The translations under genes were made by a program, and so were the position numbers. The notes under the pieces are model-generated. The model saw only the letters and a list, made by a program, of their open reading frames with translations. It was not told the origin of the DNA and did not search any database. This document shows positions 8,861-17,656 of a stretch of DNA of 64,000 nt, one piece after another. The stretch's first letter is position 1. Every line of letters starts with the position of its first letter. This DNA comes from JAWHQP01 sp032586195 (lineage in GTDB: Bacteria > Pseudomonadota > Gammaproteobacteria > Enterobacterales > Pasteurellaceae), in the NCBI GenBank assembly GCA_032586195.1, contig JAWHQP010000004.1, positions 1-64,000 of the forward strand, written 5' to 3'.

Positions 8861-9814
8861 ATGGTTAAACGCCGTTATTTAATTATCCTATTGTTTTTGC
8901 TATCGATTATTTCACTCTTCATCGGTGTGAGCACGGTCAATCTGCAAGGATTGCTTGAGTTTAATGCAGAACAATGGCAAATTTTTCTTATTAGTCGTGT
9001 ACCGCGCCTGATTAGCATTCTGATCGCGGGGTCCGCGCTCAGTATTTGCGGTTTGGTGATGCAGCAATTAAGCCGCAATCGCTTTGTCTCACCCACTACC
9101 GCCGGCACGATGGATTCCGCCCGTTTAGGTATTTTAATCGCCATTCTGCTTTTTCCGACCGCTTCAATGCTGCTGAAAACCTCGATCGCAATTGTGGTGT
9201 CATTTGCGGGTACGCTGTTATTTATGACCATTCTTTCCCGTCTCAAATTTAAAGATACGATTTTTGTGCCGCTGGTGGGGATTATGTTCGGTAATATTAT
9301 CAGTTCCATTACGGCTTTTATCGCCTATAAGGAAGATTTGCTGCAAAACCTTGCGGGCTGGCTGCAAGGGGATTTCTCTCTGGTGATGGAAGGGCGTTAT
9401 GAGATTTTATATTTCAGCATTCCCGCTCTGATTGTGGCCTATCTGTTCGCCAACCGCTTTTCCATTGTAGGCATGGGGCAGGATTTTGCGGTTAATCTGG
9501 GGCTGAATTATCAACAGGTGTTGTACATCGGGCTTGCGATTGTGGCGACGGTTTCTTCCATTATTATCGTATCCGTCGGGGTCATTCCGTTTCTGGGGCT
9601 GATTATTCCGAATCTGGTTACTCTTTATTTGGGGGATAATCTGAAAAAAGTGCTTTCTCACACCGCACTTTTAGGTGCGGTATTTGTATTGTTCTGTGAT
9701 ATTTTAGGCCGCACGGTAATTTATCCGTATGAAATTGCCATCAATGCCGTGGTGGGGGTATTTGGCAGCGCCATTTTCTTGTATTTGCTTTTTAAACGGT
9801 ACCAACATGCCTGA
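8861..9814 (+). CDS. Iron-siderophore ABC transporter permease (FecCD family, VctD/CeuB-like)
   Basis: Inner-membrane permease for ferric siderophore, 317 residues, all-helical with about nine segments and the family motif RVPRLISILIAGSALSICGLVMQ. It is first of four genes (permease, permease, ATPase, binding protein), an order typical of the vct/ceu/fat-type catecholate siderophore importers. Its stop overlaps the next start by 8 bases, so the two are translationally coupled. No outer-membrane receptor lies nearby. Confidence 0.88.
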   Translation: MVKRRYLIILLFLLSIISLFIGVSTVNLQGLLEFNAEQWQIFLISRVPRLISILIAGSALSICGLVMQQLSRNRFVSPTTAGTMDSARLGILIAILLFPTASMLLKTSIAIVVSFAGTLLFMTILSRLKFKDTIFVPLVGIMFGNIISSITAFIAYKEDLLQNLAGWLQGDFSLVMEGRYEILYFSIPALIVAYLFANRFSIVGMGQDFAVNLGLNYQQVLYIGLAIVATVSSIIIVSVGVIPFLGLIIPNLVTLYLGDNLKKVLSHTALLGAVFVLFCDILGRTVIYPYEIAINAVVGVFGSAIFLYLLFKRYQHA

Positions 9815-10790
9815 AACTGTATTTATTCAACCCAAATCCAAGGTTGCCCGGCAGCTGGGACTGCTGACGGTTTTGCTGCTTATCGCCGTCGTCGCTTTTC
9901 TGCTTTATAAATTACCGAACCGTTGGGAATACGCTTTGCACTATCGCGCCCTGAACCTGGTAGCGATTATCGTGACGGGGGCGGCGATTGCTCTGGCGAC
10001 CATGATTTTTCAAACGGTGGTGAACAACCGTATTCTTACCCCGAGTATTTTGGGATTGGATTCGCTTTATGTGCTGATTCAGACTCTGATTATTTTTCTA
10101 TTTGGTTCCACTACGTTGTTGTCGGTCAATCCTATTGTGCTTTTTTTCGGTTCTACCGGATTGATGATCGCTTTTTCCGTCAGCCTGTACTATTTCCTGT
10201 TTCGTAAAGAACAGCAAAATATTTTTTTCCTATTGTTAGTGGGTATTATTTTCGGTACATTCTTTCAAAGTCTTACCACCTTTATGGAAGTGCTGATTGA
10301 TCCGAATGAATTCCAAATCGCGCAGGATATCGGTTTTGCCAGTTTTAACCGTATTAATCTGGATATTTTATGGCTGGCGCTGGTGATTTTAATTGTCACC
10401 ATGATTTATATTACACGCTATCTGCCGTATTTCGACGTACTGGCCTTAGGGCGTGATCAGGCCATTAATCTCGGCTTGGATTATTGGCGGTTAACCCGCA
10501 AATTATTGATTACCGTGGCGATTCTGACTTCAGTTTCCACCGCTTTAGTAGGGCCGATGACTTTCCTCGGATTACTGGTGATGAATGTAACTTTCGAATT
10601 TATCAGAAGCTATCGCCATCGGGTGCTAATTCCTGCCTCAATGCTGATTGCGACCATTACGCTGATCATCGGACAAGTGCTGGTATCGCAGGTATTCAGC
10701 TTTAATACCACATTGAGCATTATCGTCAACTTTGTGGGCGGTACTTATTTTATTTATTTACTCTTAAGAACAAACAAAAAATGGCAATAG
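9807..10790 (+). CDS. Iron-siderophore ABC transporter permease 2 (VctG/CeuC-like)
   Basis: Second FecCD-type permease, expected to pair with the first. I start at the ATG at 9807 (MPETVFIQPK), which overlaps the previous stop, rather than the in-frame start at 9729 deep in the upstream gene. The 327-residue product is all-helical, with the family motif RALNLVAIIVTGAAIALATMI. Its 3' end overlaps the ATPase gene by 10 bases. Confidence 0.88.
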   Translation: MPETVFIQPKSKVARQLGLLTVLLLIAVVAFLLYKLPNRWEYALHYRALNLVAIIVTGAAIALATMIFQTVVNNRILTPSILGLDSLYVLIQTLIIFLFGSTTLLSVNPIVLFFGSTGLMIAFSVSLYYFLFRKEQQNIFFLLLVGIIFGTFFQSLTTFMEVLIDPNEFQIAQDIGFASFNRINLDILWLALVILIVTMIYITRYLPYFDVLALGRDQAINLGLDYWRLTRKLLITVAILTSVSTALVGPMTFLGLLVMNVTFEFIRSYRHRVLIPASMLIATITLIIGQVLVSQVFSFNTTLSIIVNFVGGTYFIYLLLRTNKKWQ

Positions 10791-11545
10791 AAATTAGAAA
10801 TATCAATAAAAGCTACGGAAGCAACAGGGTAGTGAAGGATGTTTCGGTGATTATTCCCGACGGTAAAATTACCTCTTTTATCGGCCCGAACGGCGCCGGC
10901 AAAAGTACCGTACTGGCCATTATCAGCCGTTTGCTTGCCGCCGACAGCGGAGAAGTGTATCTCGACGGTAAGCTGCTCAATAAGCAAAAAAGCGGCGATA
11001 TTGCCAAACAGCTTTCAATTTTGAAACAGTCAAATAATATCAGCCTGCGGCTCACGGTGGAAGATTTGGTGGCGTTCGGGCGTTTTCCTTATTCCAAGGG
11101 CAACCTCACGGCCACCGATCGTACCTTCATTGATAATGCCATTCATTATATGAATTTAGAGGAATTTCGTTATCAGTATATTGACGAACTGAGCGGTGGG
11201 CAGCGTCAGCGGGCATATATCGCCATGACCCTTGCGCAGGATACCGATTATATTTTGCTGGATGAACCGCTGAATAATCTTGATATGAAACATTCCGTGC
11301 AGATTATGCAGGTGTTGCGCAATCTGGTGACGGAATTGAAAAAGACGGTAGTGATTGTCATTCATGATATTAATTTTGCTTCTTGCTATTCCGATTACAT
11401 TATCGCCATGAAAAACGGCGAATTAATTCGACAGGGCAGCGTTGCGGAGATTATGCAAACGCCTGTACTGCATGAGATTTATGATATGCAAATTCCGATT
11501 CAAGAAATTCATCATCATAAAATTGCTGTGTACTTTAGAAATTAG
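10781..11545 (+). CDS. Iron-siderophore ABC transporter ATPase (VctC/CeuD-like)
   Basis: Cytosolic ATPase of the importer, 254 residues. Walker A is GPNGAGKST (about residue 35), the signature is LSGGQRQRAYIAM, Walker B is YILLDEPLNNLDM, and the switch histidine is in VIHDINFA. It is fully integrated in the operon, overlapping the upstream permease and 11 bases before the binding-protein gene. Confidence 0.92.
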   Translation: MAIEIRNINKSYGSNRVVKDVSVIIPDGKITSFIGPNGAGKSTVLAIISRLLAADSGEVYLDGKLLNKQKSGDIAKQLSILKQSNNISLRLTVEDLVAFGRFPYSKGNLTATDRTFIDNAIHYMNLEEFRYQYIDELSGGQRQRAYIAMTLAQDTDYILLDEPLNNLDMKHSVQIMQVLRNLVTELKKTVVIVIHDINFASCYSDYIIAMKNGELIRQGSVAEIMQTPVLHEIYDMQIPIQEIHHHKIAVYFRN

Positions 11546-11556
11546 GAGAATCCCCA

Positions 11557-12468
11557 ATGAAAAAAACATTATCCATTCTGGCCGCGGGCTTAGTGGCGGC
11601 ATTCGGTGTTGCTACCGCGAATGCGGCGGATATTACCGTGGAAAATTATGCGGGCAAACAGGTGGTGCCGCAGAACCCTGAACGCGTGGTTGTGCTTGAT
11701 TTCGCGGCGCTGGATACCATCCGTGAATTGGGTGCGAAGGATAAAGTTATCGGCACGATTAAAGGCAAAGTGCCGGATTATCTTTCCGAATTCAAAGAGG
11801 ATAAATATCTTAATGCCGGCACCGGCAAGGAACCTGCCTTTGAACAAATTAATGAAATGAAGCCGGATTTAATCATCGTTTCACCGCGTTTGAAACCCGC
11901 GCTGGATCGTTTGAAAGAAATCGCGCCGGTTTTTTATCTGGATGATGATTTCGCTCATTTTTATTCAACCTTCCAGGCCAATATTGTCGCGTTAGGACAG
12001 ATTTTCGGCAAAGAAGCGGAGGCTAAGGACAAATTGGCTAAATTGAATACCCGCTTCACCGAGCTGGCGAAATTAACCAAGGGTAAAACCGCATTAGTAA
12101 CCATCGTAAACGAAAGTCGCATCAGTGTATTTGGTGACAATTCGCGTTACGCCATGGTATATCAGCAGTTCGGCTTTACTCCGGCCGATAGCAACATCGC
12201 GCCATCGACCCACGGCAACAGCGTCGGTTTTGAATATGTCGCGGAAAAAAATCCGGATTATTTATTAGTGGTGGATCGTACCGCGGCAATCACGGATAAG
12301 ACTGATAACGCCAAAACGGTGCTTAACAATGATTTAATCAATAAAACCAAAGCGGCAAAAGAACACCATATCGTGTATCTGAACGCGGCAAACTGGTATC
12401 TTGCCTTCGGCGGTCTGCAATCCATGAACGCTATGATCGACGAAGTACAAAGTGCGGTGCTGAAATAA
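11557..12468 (+). CDS. Siderophore-binding periplasmic protein (VctP/CeuE-like)
   Basis: Periplasmic receptor that hands ferric siderophore to the permease pair. The 303-residue product has a clear signal peptide (cut after ATANA, residue about 23) and the two-lobed class III binding-protein fold pattern (VVLDFAALDTIRELG). THGNSVGFEY and NWYLAFGG resemble the segments that supply the His and Tyr iron ligands in Campylobacter CeuE, which suggests catecholate complexes or tetradentate breakdown products; the substrate is inferred. RBS AGGAG precedes the ATG. The gene ends in an uptake signal at 12450-12458. Confidence 0.88.
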   Translation: MKKTLSILAAGLVAAFGVATANAADITVENYAGKQVVPQNPERVVVLDFAALDTIRELGAKDKVIGTIKGKVPDYLSEFKEDKYLNAGTGKEPAFEQINEMKPDLIIVSPRLKPALDRLKEIAPVFYLDDDFAHFYSTFQANIVALGQIFGKEAEAKDKLAKLNTRFTELAKLTKGKTALVTIVNESRISVFGDNSRYAMVYQQFGFTPADSNIAPSTHGNSVGFEYVAEKNPDYLLVVDRTAAITDKTDNAKTVLNNDLINKTKAAKEHHIVYLNAANWYLAFGGLQSMNAMIDEVQSAVLK

Positions 12469-12503
12469 CGAGTTTTGCAATATTGCTAAATTCAATAACC
12501 TAG

Positions 12504-12523
12504 GGGCGAATTGTTATTCGCCC
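12504..12523 (+). terminator. Hairpin after the siderophore operon
   Basis: GGGCGAAT and ATTCGCCC form an 8-bp perfect stem with a 4-base loop, 35 bases after the binding-protein stop. Only TTG follows rather than a real T-run, so termination may be weak; an uptake signal follows at 12559-12567. Confidence 0.55.
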
Positions 12524-12592
12524 TTGTAAATATCAGTGCAAAAATTCCGCTTTTTAACACCGCACTTTTACAGCTGATTAGCCCCGTCTGAA

Positions 12593-14071
12593 TCAGTCTT
12601 TCACCTGATTTAACAGAAACTGCACCAGTAACGGCACCGGGCGGCCGGTGGCTCCCTTGTTTGTACCTTGCAGCCAAGCTGTGCCGGCGATGTCTAAATG
12701 AGCCCAGCGGTATTTCTTGGTGAAGTTGGCAAGAAATGCACCTGCCGTGATGGCGCCACCCCAGCGGCCGCCGATATTGGCTAAATCGGCAAACGGCGAT
12801 TTGAGCTGCTCCTGATATTCTTCGCTTAACGGCAAACGCCAGGCTTTGTCAAACGCCTGCTGAGAAGCGGCTTCAAGAGCGTGGGCGAGTTCATCGTCGG
12901 TGGAAATCAAACCACTGTTGTGTTGACCCAATGCCACCACGCACGCTCCGGTTAAGGTGGCGATATCGATCACCAATTCCGGCTCGAATCGTTCCACGTA
13001 AGTGAGAGTGTCGCATAGTACCAAACGCCCTTCCGCGTCCGTGTTCAACACTTCCACGGTTAACCCGTTCATGGTGGTGAGAATATCACCCGGGCGGTAC
13101 GCATTGCCGTCGGGCAGGTTTTCGCAGCCGGCTAATACGCCGATAATATTGAGCGGTAAATTTAATTCTGCCGCGGCATTCATTACGCCGAAGACGGATG
13201 CCGCTCCGCACATATCGTATTTCATCTCATCCATTTCTGTGGCAGGCTTGAGGGAAATACCGCCGGCGTCAAAAGTCAGACCCTTGCCTACCAAAACGAT
13301 AGGTTTTGCATCGGGATTCGGATGATTTTTGTATTCAATAATGGAAAGCTGCGCTTCGTTGGCGGAGCCTCGTGACACGCCCAAATAGGCGTTCATGCCT
13401 AATTCGGCCATTTCTTTTTCGCCAATCACTGTGGTTTTAATATGAGCGGAACGACCGGCAAGGCGGCGGGCCTGATCCGCCAAATAGGCCGGATTACACA
13501 CATTCGGCGGGCAGTTCGCCACATCTTTGGCTTGCTTCATCCCGAGCGCGATCGCCGTACCATGGGCAACGGCCTGTTTTGCCCGAGCCGTATCTTGCGG
13601 ATCGATGTAAAAACCGAATTGAGTTAGTTTGCTGTGATTTTCGGTTTTCTTGCTTTTAAATTGATCGAATATATAGGATTTTGCTTCGATAGTTTCGATG
13701 GCGAACCGTACATTCCAATAAAGATCCCGGCCTTTAATCTCCACTTCGGTCAAGGCATTGGTAACGGATTGTGCGCCGGTGTCCTGAATCAGCGTGAGGG
13801 CTTTTTCTATCATTTGTTTATATTGACGTTCATTGATCTTGCCCTGTTTGCCCGCTCCGACCAGTACAATGCGCTGCCCTTGGCGGTATAACAGCAAAGC
13901 TTGCCCGATTCTGCCCGAAATCTCACCGCACTTGACCAGTGCCGTGATTTCGCCGTTGAGTTTTTTATCTAAAATTTGAGCTGCCGTAGAAAGTATTTGT
14001 TCTTCAAACAGAGCCACAAGCAGGTTGTCTTGAATTTGTTTGAGAGAGGTCGTATTGATTGAATATTCCAT
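12593..14071 (-). CDS. pepA: Leucyl aminopeptidase PepA
   Basis: Cytosolic M17 aminopeptidase with two metal ions; in E. coli PepA also binds DNA in Xer recombination and carAB control. The 492-residue product has the variable N-terminal domain and the catalytic C-terminal domain with GKGLTFDAGGISLKP, the metal-binding NTDAEGRLVLCD signature, and the D/K residues of the active site. It is divergent from lptF, the usual arrangement in gamma-proteobacteria. An uptake signal lies inside the gene at 13925-13933. Confidence 0.95.
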   Translation of the reverse strand: MEYSINTTSLKQIQDNLLVALFEEQILSTAAQILDKKLNGEITALVKCGEISGRIGQALLLYRQGQRIVLVGAGKQGKINERQYKQMIEKALTLIQDTGAQSVTNALTEVEIKGRDLYWNVRFAIETIEAKSYIFDQFKSKKTENHSKLTQFGFYIDPQDTARAKQAVAHGTAIALGMKQAKDVANCPPNVCNPAYLADQARRLAGRSAHIKTTVIGEKEMAELGMNAYLGVSRGSANEAQLSIIEYKNHPNPDAKPIVLVGKGLTFDAGGISLKPATEMDEMKYDMCGAASVFGVMNAAAELNLPLNIIGVLAGCENLPDGNAYRPGDILTTMNGLTVEVLNTDAEGRLVLCDTLTYVERFEPELVIDIATLTGACVVALGQHNSGLISTDDELAHALEAASQQAFDKAWRLPLSEEYQEQLKSPFADLANIGGRWGGAITAGAFLANFTKKYRWAHLDIAGTAWLQGTNKGATGRPVPLLVQFLLNQVKD

Positions 14072-14200
14072 GAGTTGATCCTAGATTTTTGCTGTCTTAA
14101 AAATCGAAAATAAGTTATGATATCGCACCCGAATTATAGGATGACAAGCGTTCTAACTTAACCCGTTTTCAATAAATTGCAAGAAAAAATAGGCAATAAT

Positions 14201-15301
14201 GTGATTATAACCAGATATTTAACCAAAGAAGTCTTCAAAACTCAGATTGCGATTTTGTTTATTCTGCTGCTGATTTTTTTCTGCCAACAACTTGTGCGGG
14301 TGCTGGGATCGGCGGCAAACGGCAGCGTGCCGGCGGATTTAGTGTTGTCGCTGTTGGGCTTGGGTATGCCGACTATGGCTCAATTGATGTTGCCGCTGTG
14401 TTTATTTATTGCGATTTTATTAACTTTCGGCCGCCTGTATGCGGAAAGCGAGATTACCGTAATGCGAGCGTGCGGGCTCGGCCAGCGGATTTTGGTGCGT
14501 GTTGCCTTATTGTTATCCTTGCTCACTGCGGCATTAGCGGCATATAACGTGCTTTGGGTTTCTCCTTGGGCGATTCAAAAACAGACACAAATTGTCGAGG
14601 ATGCGAAAGCGAATCCGAATATGTCGGCTTTATCAGCGGGGCAATTTATGAGTTCCGGTGATGGTGATTTTGTGTTATTTATCAATAGGATTCAAAATAA
14701 CCGGATTCACGATGTGTATTTATTCCAAACCAAGGCGAAGGGGAACACGAAACCTTCCGTGGTCGTGGCGGAAAAAGGAGAGTTGAAATCTTTACCGAAC
14801 GGTGATCAGCTTTTAACCCTTGATAACAGCCAGCGTGTTGAAGGCTCGGCCGCATTACCGGATTTTCGCATTACTCATTTTGATCAATATGAAGCGTATT
14901 TAGGTCATCAGACGGTGAAAAATGAAAATGAGGAAGCGAGCACCCTCGGTTTTAGTGAATTACTGAACAGCCAAACGCCCGCCGCAAAAGCGGAATTACA
15001 TTGGCGTTTAAGCCTGATTATTGCCGTGCCTTTAATGGCGTTGCTGGCGGTGCCGTTGAGTAAGGTAAATCCTCGTCAGGGGCGCTTTGCCAAGATGCTA
15101 CCCGCTTTGTTGCTGTATTTAATTTATTTCTTACTGCAAAGCTCGCTGAAATCCGCAGGCGGTGCGGATAAACTGGATGCCGGTTTATTAATGCCGTTAG
15201 TGAATATTGCTTTTTTGTTGCTTGCTATCATCCTGAACGCATGGAATAGTGCATTTATGTATAAAGTGCGGCATTTATTCAACAAAAAGGCAACGGCGTA
15301 A
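14201..15301 (+). CDS. lptF: LPS export permease LptF
   Basis: Inner-membrane subunit of the LptB2FG transporter that extracts lipopolysaccharide and passes it to LptC. The 366-residue product has six membrane helices in two groups of three around a periplasmic beta-jellyroll domain (about residues 120-250). I choose the GTG at 14201 (IITRYLTKEVFKTQ) because the homologues start at this motif; the in-frame TTG at 14177 adds eight residues. lptG follows 12 bases after. Confidence 0.92.
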   Translation: MIITRYLTKEVFKTQIAILFILLLIFFCQQLVRVLGSAANGSVPADLVLSLLGLGMPTMAQLMLPLCLFIAILLTFGRLYAESEITVMRACGLGQRILVRVALLLSLLTAALAAYNVLWVSPWAIQKQTQIVEDAKANPNMSALSAGQFMSSGDGDFVLFINRIQNNRIHDVYLFQTKAKGNTKPSVVVAEKGELKSLPNGDQLLTLDNSQRVEGSAALPDFRITHFDQYEAYLGHQTVKNENEEASTLGFSELLNSQTPAAKAELHWRLSLIIAVPLMALLAVPLSKVNPRQGRFAKMLPALLLYLIYFLLQSSLKSAGGADKLDAGLLMPLVNIAFLLLAIILNAWNSAFMYKVRHLFNKKATA

Positions 15302-15313
15302 AGGAATCCAACC

Positions 15314-16383
15314 ATGATGAATACATTAGATCGTTATATTGGTAAAAGTATTTTGGGGGCTATTTTTGTCACCCTGCTTACCCTGGTAGGATTGTCGGCG
15401 ATTATTAAGTTTGTGGAACAGTTCCGCAGCGTGGGGAAAGGCACCTACGACAGCTTGCAAGCCGTGCTTTATACCGTGCTGACCATACCGCGCGATGTGG
15501 AAACTTTTTTCCCGATGGCGGCGTTGCTCGGGGCGTTAATCGCTCTAGGCAATCTTGCCAGCCGCAGCGAATTAGTGGTCATGCAGTCCGCGGGCTTTTC
15601 CCGACTGAAAATCGGCCTGGCGGTGATGAAAACGGCTTTACCGCTGGTGTTAATTACTATGGTTATCGGTGAATGGGGTATTCCGCAAACCGAACAATTC
15701 GCGCGGGATATGCGTTCAAGAGCCATTTCCGGCGGCTCTATGCTTTCAGTCAAAAACGGCGTATGGGCGAAAGACGGCACTGACTTTATCTATGTGCGAC
15801 AAGTCCGTGAAGACGGTTCGTTAATGATGTTTATATTTATAGTTTTAATGATAACCGTCGGCTGCAAAGGGTGAGCCACGCCAACAAAGGCACCTTTCAA
15901 AATGGATTATGGCAGTTAACTCAGGTGAACGAATCGCAAATCGGAACGGATGAAATTACTACCCGAAATTATCTGAATAAAGATTGGAAAACCAGCATGA
16001 CCCCGGATAAATTGGGCGTTTTTGCCTTAAAACCGACCTCGCTGTCCATTTCCGGTTTGTCGGAATATATCGGCTTTCTCAAAGAGACAGGTCAGGATTC
16101 CAAAAAATTTGAGCTCACCTATTGGCGTAAATTATTCCAGCCAATCTCGGTAGGCGTAATGATGATGCTGGCGCTTTCCTTTATTTTCGGCCCGTTGCGC
16201 AGTGTGACCGCTGGGGCCCGTATTGTGACGGGGATTTGCTTTGGCTTCCTGTTCTATGTAATCAACGAAATTTTCGGCCCGCTCAGTCTGGTTTACAATA
16301 TTCCTCCGATTGCAGGGGCATTAATGCCGAGTGTGTTATTTCTTGTAATTACATGGTGGCTGCTCAGCCGCAAACGGAATTAG
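15314..16383 (+). pseudogene. lptG: LPS export permease LptG, split by a one-base frameshift
   Basis: Partner of LptF in the LPS export complex. The first frame (15314 to about 15820) encodes the N-terminal helices and the start of the jellyroll domain; the second frame (about 15821-16383) encodes NDVYIYSFNDNRRLQRVSHANK and the C-terminal helices. Joined, they make a full-length LptG of about 356 residues. The break is at TTAATGATG near 15821: one extra base after TTA would restore TTA-AAT-GAT. Because LptG is essential in well-studied relatives, a sequencing error in the short A/T run is as likely as a real mutation. Confidence 0.9.
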
Positions 16384-16416
16384 ACAAAATCGGAAAGCTG
16401 AAAAAACTCATAAAAT

Positions 16417-16484
16417 CAGCACCGCACTTTTAGCTTTTAATTTGCTTCCGACAAAGCGGCGAATAAAGCGCGGTGCTGTTTTTC
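16417..16484 (+). terminator. lptFG terminator made of inverted uptake signals
   Basis: CAGCACCGCACTTT (holding a perfect uptake signal at 16421-16429) pairs with AAAGCGCGGTGCTG, and TTTTT follows. This is the second dual-uptake-signal terminator in the window. Confidence 0.8.
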
Positions 16485-16534
16485 TGAGAATTGCCGAAAA
16501 TTAAAGCATTCGATTACAAAATATAAATTTATTC

Positions 16535-16562
16535 TTGCAACTCAATCAGATCTCCGTATAAT
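16535..16562 (+). promoter_or_regulatory. Host tRNA-Leu promoter, now facing the ICE
   Basis: -35 TTGCAA (16535-16540), a 16-bp spacer and a consensus -10 TATAAT (16557-16562), ending 22 bases before the tRNA 5' end. It now transcribes the stranded tRNA half, then the complete ICE-borne tRNA, and may read on toward parA. Confidence 0.8.
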
Positions 16563-16584
16563 GCACTTCACATCAAAGATACCT

Positions 16585-16625
16585 GCCTGGGTGGCGAAAT
16601 TGGTAGACGCAGCGGATTCAAAATC
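16585..16625 (+). pseudogene. Host tRNA-Leu(CAA), 5' half cut at the anticodon loop
   Basis: Acceptor 5' strand GCCTGGG, D-arm GCG/CGC with loop AAATTGGTAGA, anticodon 5' strand GCGGA and loop TTCAAAA are intact. After GATTCAAAATC the sequence no longer pairs or resembles a tRNA: no variable arm or TTCGA loop follows. The matching 3' half should lie at attR, outside the window. Confidence 0.8.
16615..16625 (+). mobile_element. attL core of the ICE
   Basis: GATTCAAAATC spans the anticodon loop of tRNA-Leu(CAA). Its reverse complement, GATTTTGAATC, is the 11-bp flanking repeat that I recall being reported for ICEPmu1-type Pasteurellaceae elements. The same 11 bases recur at 16711-16721 in the complete tRNA. 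The junction from tRNA to foreign sequence at 16626 marks the left boundary. Confidence 0.7.
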
Positions 16626-16680
16626 AGCTGTGTTGAGATTTCGTTTGAGCCTGAGTAGAACATTAAGACTCATCTCTCTA

Positions 16681-16767
16681 GCCTGAGTGATGAAATAGGT
16701 AGACATGACGGATTCAAAATCCGTTGCCCTTAAAGGCGTGTCGGTTCGAGTCCGACCTCAGGCACCA
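16681..16767 (+). tRNA. tRNA-Leu(CAA), complete, apparently carried by the ICE
   Basis: All arms pair: acceptor GCCTGAG/CTCAGGC, D-stem ATG/CAT, anticodon stem ACGGA/TCCGT around TTCAAAA (anticodon CAA), a class II variable arm with GCC/GGC, T-arm GTCGG/CCGAC with TTCGAGT, and encoded ACCA. The D-stem differs from the host half (GCG/CGC) with both strands changed, so it is a diverged, still folded gene. It lies 55 bases inside the element and has no promoter of its own that I can see. Confidence 0.85.
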
Positions 16768-16829
16768 TTTATTAAATCTCACATATTTCTAAGCATATAA
16801 CAATCCGTCAAACATGAAGGAGTGTTTGT

Positions 16830-17645
16830 ATGCAAAGTCAATATAAACCGTTTATAGTTACCGTAATGTCCACCAAAGGTGGTGTCACAAAATCTACCAA
16901 TGTTGCGAACATTGGTGCATTTTGTGCAGATCACGGTATTCGTACATTAATGATTGACACGGATACTCAACCTACGGTATCTTCTTACTATCATATTGAT
17001 GATCAATCATCATTTGGTCTTTATGAGCTTTTCAACAGACCTGATTTACACTATAGCAAACTTATATCTAAAACTGAGTTTCCTAATCTCGATATAATCC
17101 AATCAAATGACCCCAATGATCGTTTAACGACTGATTTAAAAAATAATCCTGCGGGTGTATTACTCTTCAATAAATTAATACATCAAATTGATGATTATGA
17201 TCTCGTTATCATTGATACCCGCGGTACACGTGGTATTACTGTCGATATGACGGTACTTGCATGTGATTTGGTAATTTCCCCGATAAAACCAGAATTAGTT
17301 TCCGCACGGGAATTTGTGCGTGGCACATTGAATCTGTATCAATCCCTTGAAATTTTCACTGAATATGGATTAACACTCCCCCCCCTTAAGGCCGTTATTA
17401 ATTGCTTAGACCATACAAAAGACGCAAAGGAAATTGTTGAATCACTCTATGGAGTATTTGCGAATACACCTAATCCGCATATTGAGTTAGTCGGTTTCAC
17501 TATTCCCTATCGCGTAGCATACCGGGAGGCGGCAAGCCGCTCTTTGCCCGTGCATCGTCACAGCAAAAAGGAAGCGGAAAACATCCGAAAATTATGTACC
17601 TTACTTTTCCCTCATTGGGCAGATAAATTTATCGCGCAGCAATAG
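16830..17645 (+). CDS. parA: ParA-family partition ATPase of the ICE
   Basis: ATPase thought to act with ParB in segregating or stabilising the element. The 271-residue product has a deviant Walker A near residue 14 (STKGGVTKSTN, with T where G is usual), the IDTDTQP motif and the switch region VIIDTRGTRG. No N-terminal HTH is present, so it is a short (Ib/Soj-like) ParA. It is the first gene of the element, followed 11 bases later by the helicase gene; RBS AAGGAG precedes the ATG at good spacing. Confidence 0.88.
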   Translation: MQSQYKPFIVTVMSTKGGVTKSTNVANIGAFCADHGIRTLMIDTDTQPTVSSYYHIDDQSSFGLYELFNRPDLHYSKLISKTEFPNLDIIQSNDPNDRLTTDLKNNPAGVLLFNKLIHQIDDYDLVIIDTRGTRGITVDMTVLACDLVISPIKPELVSAREFVRGTLNLYQSLEIFTEYGLTLPPLKAVINCLDHTKDAKEIVESLYGVFANTPNPHIELVGFTIPYRVAYREAASRSLPVHRHSKKEAENIRKLCTLLFPHWADKFIAQQ

Positions 17646-17656
17646 GAGGAATCGTT

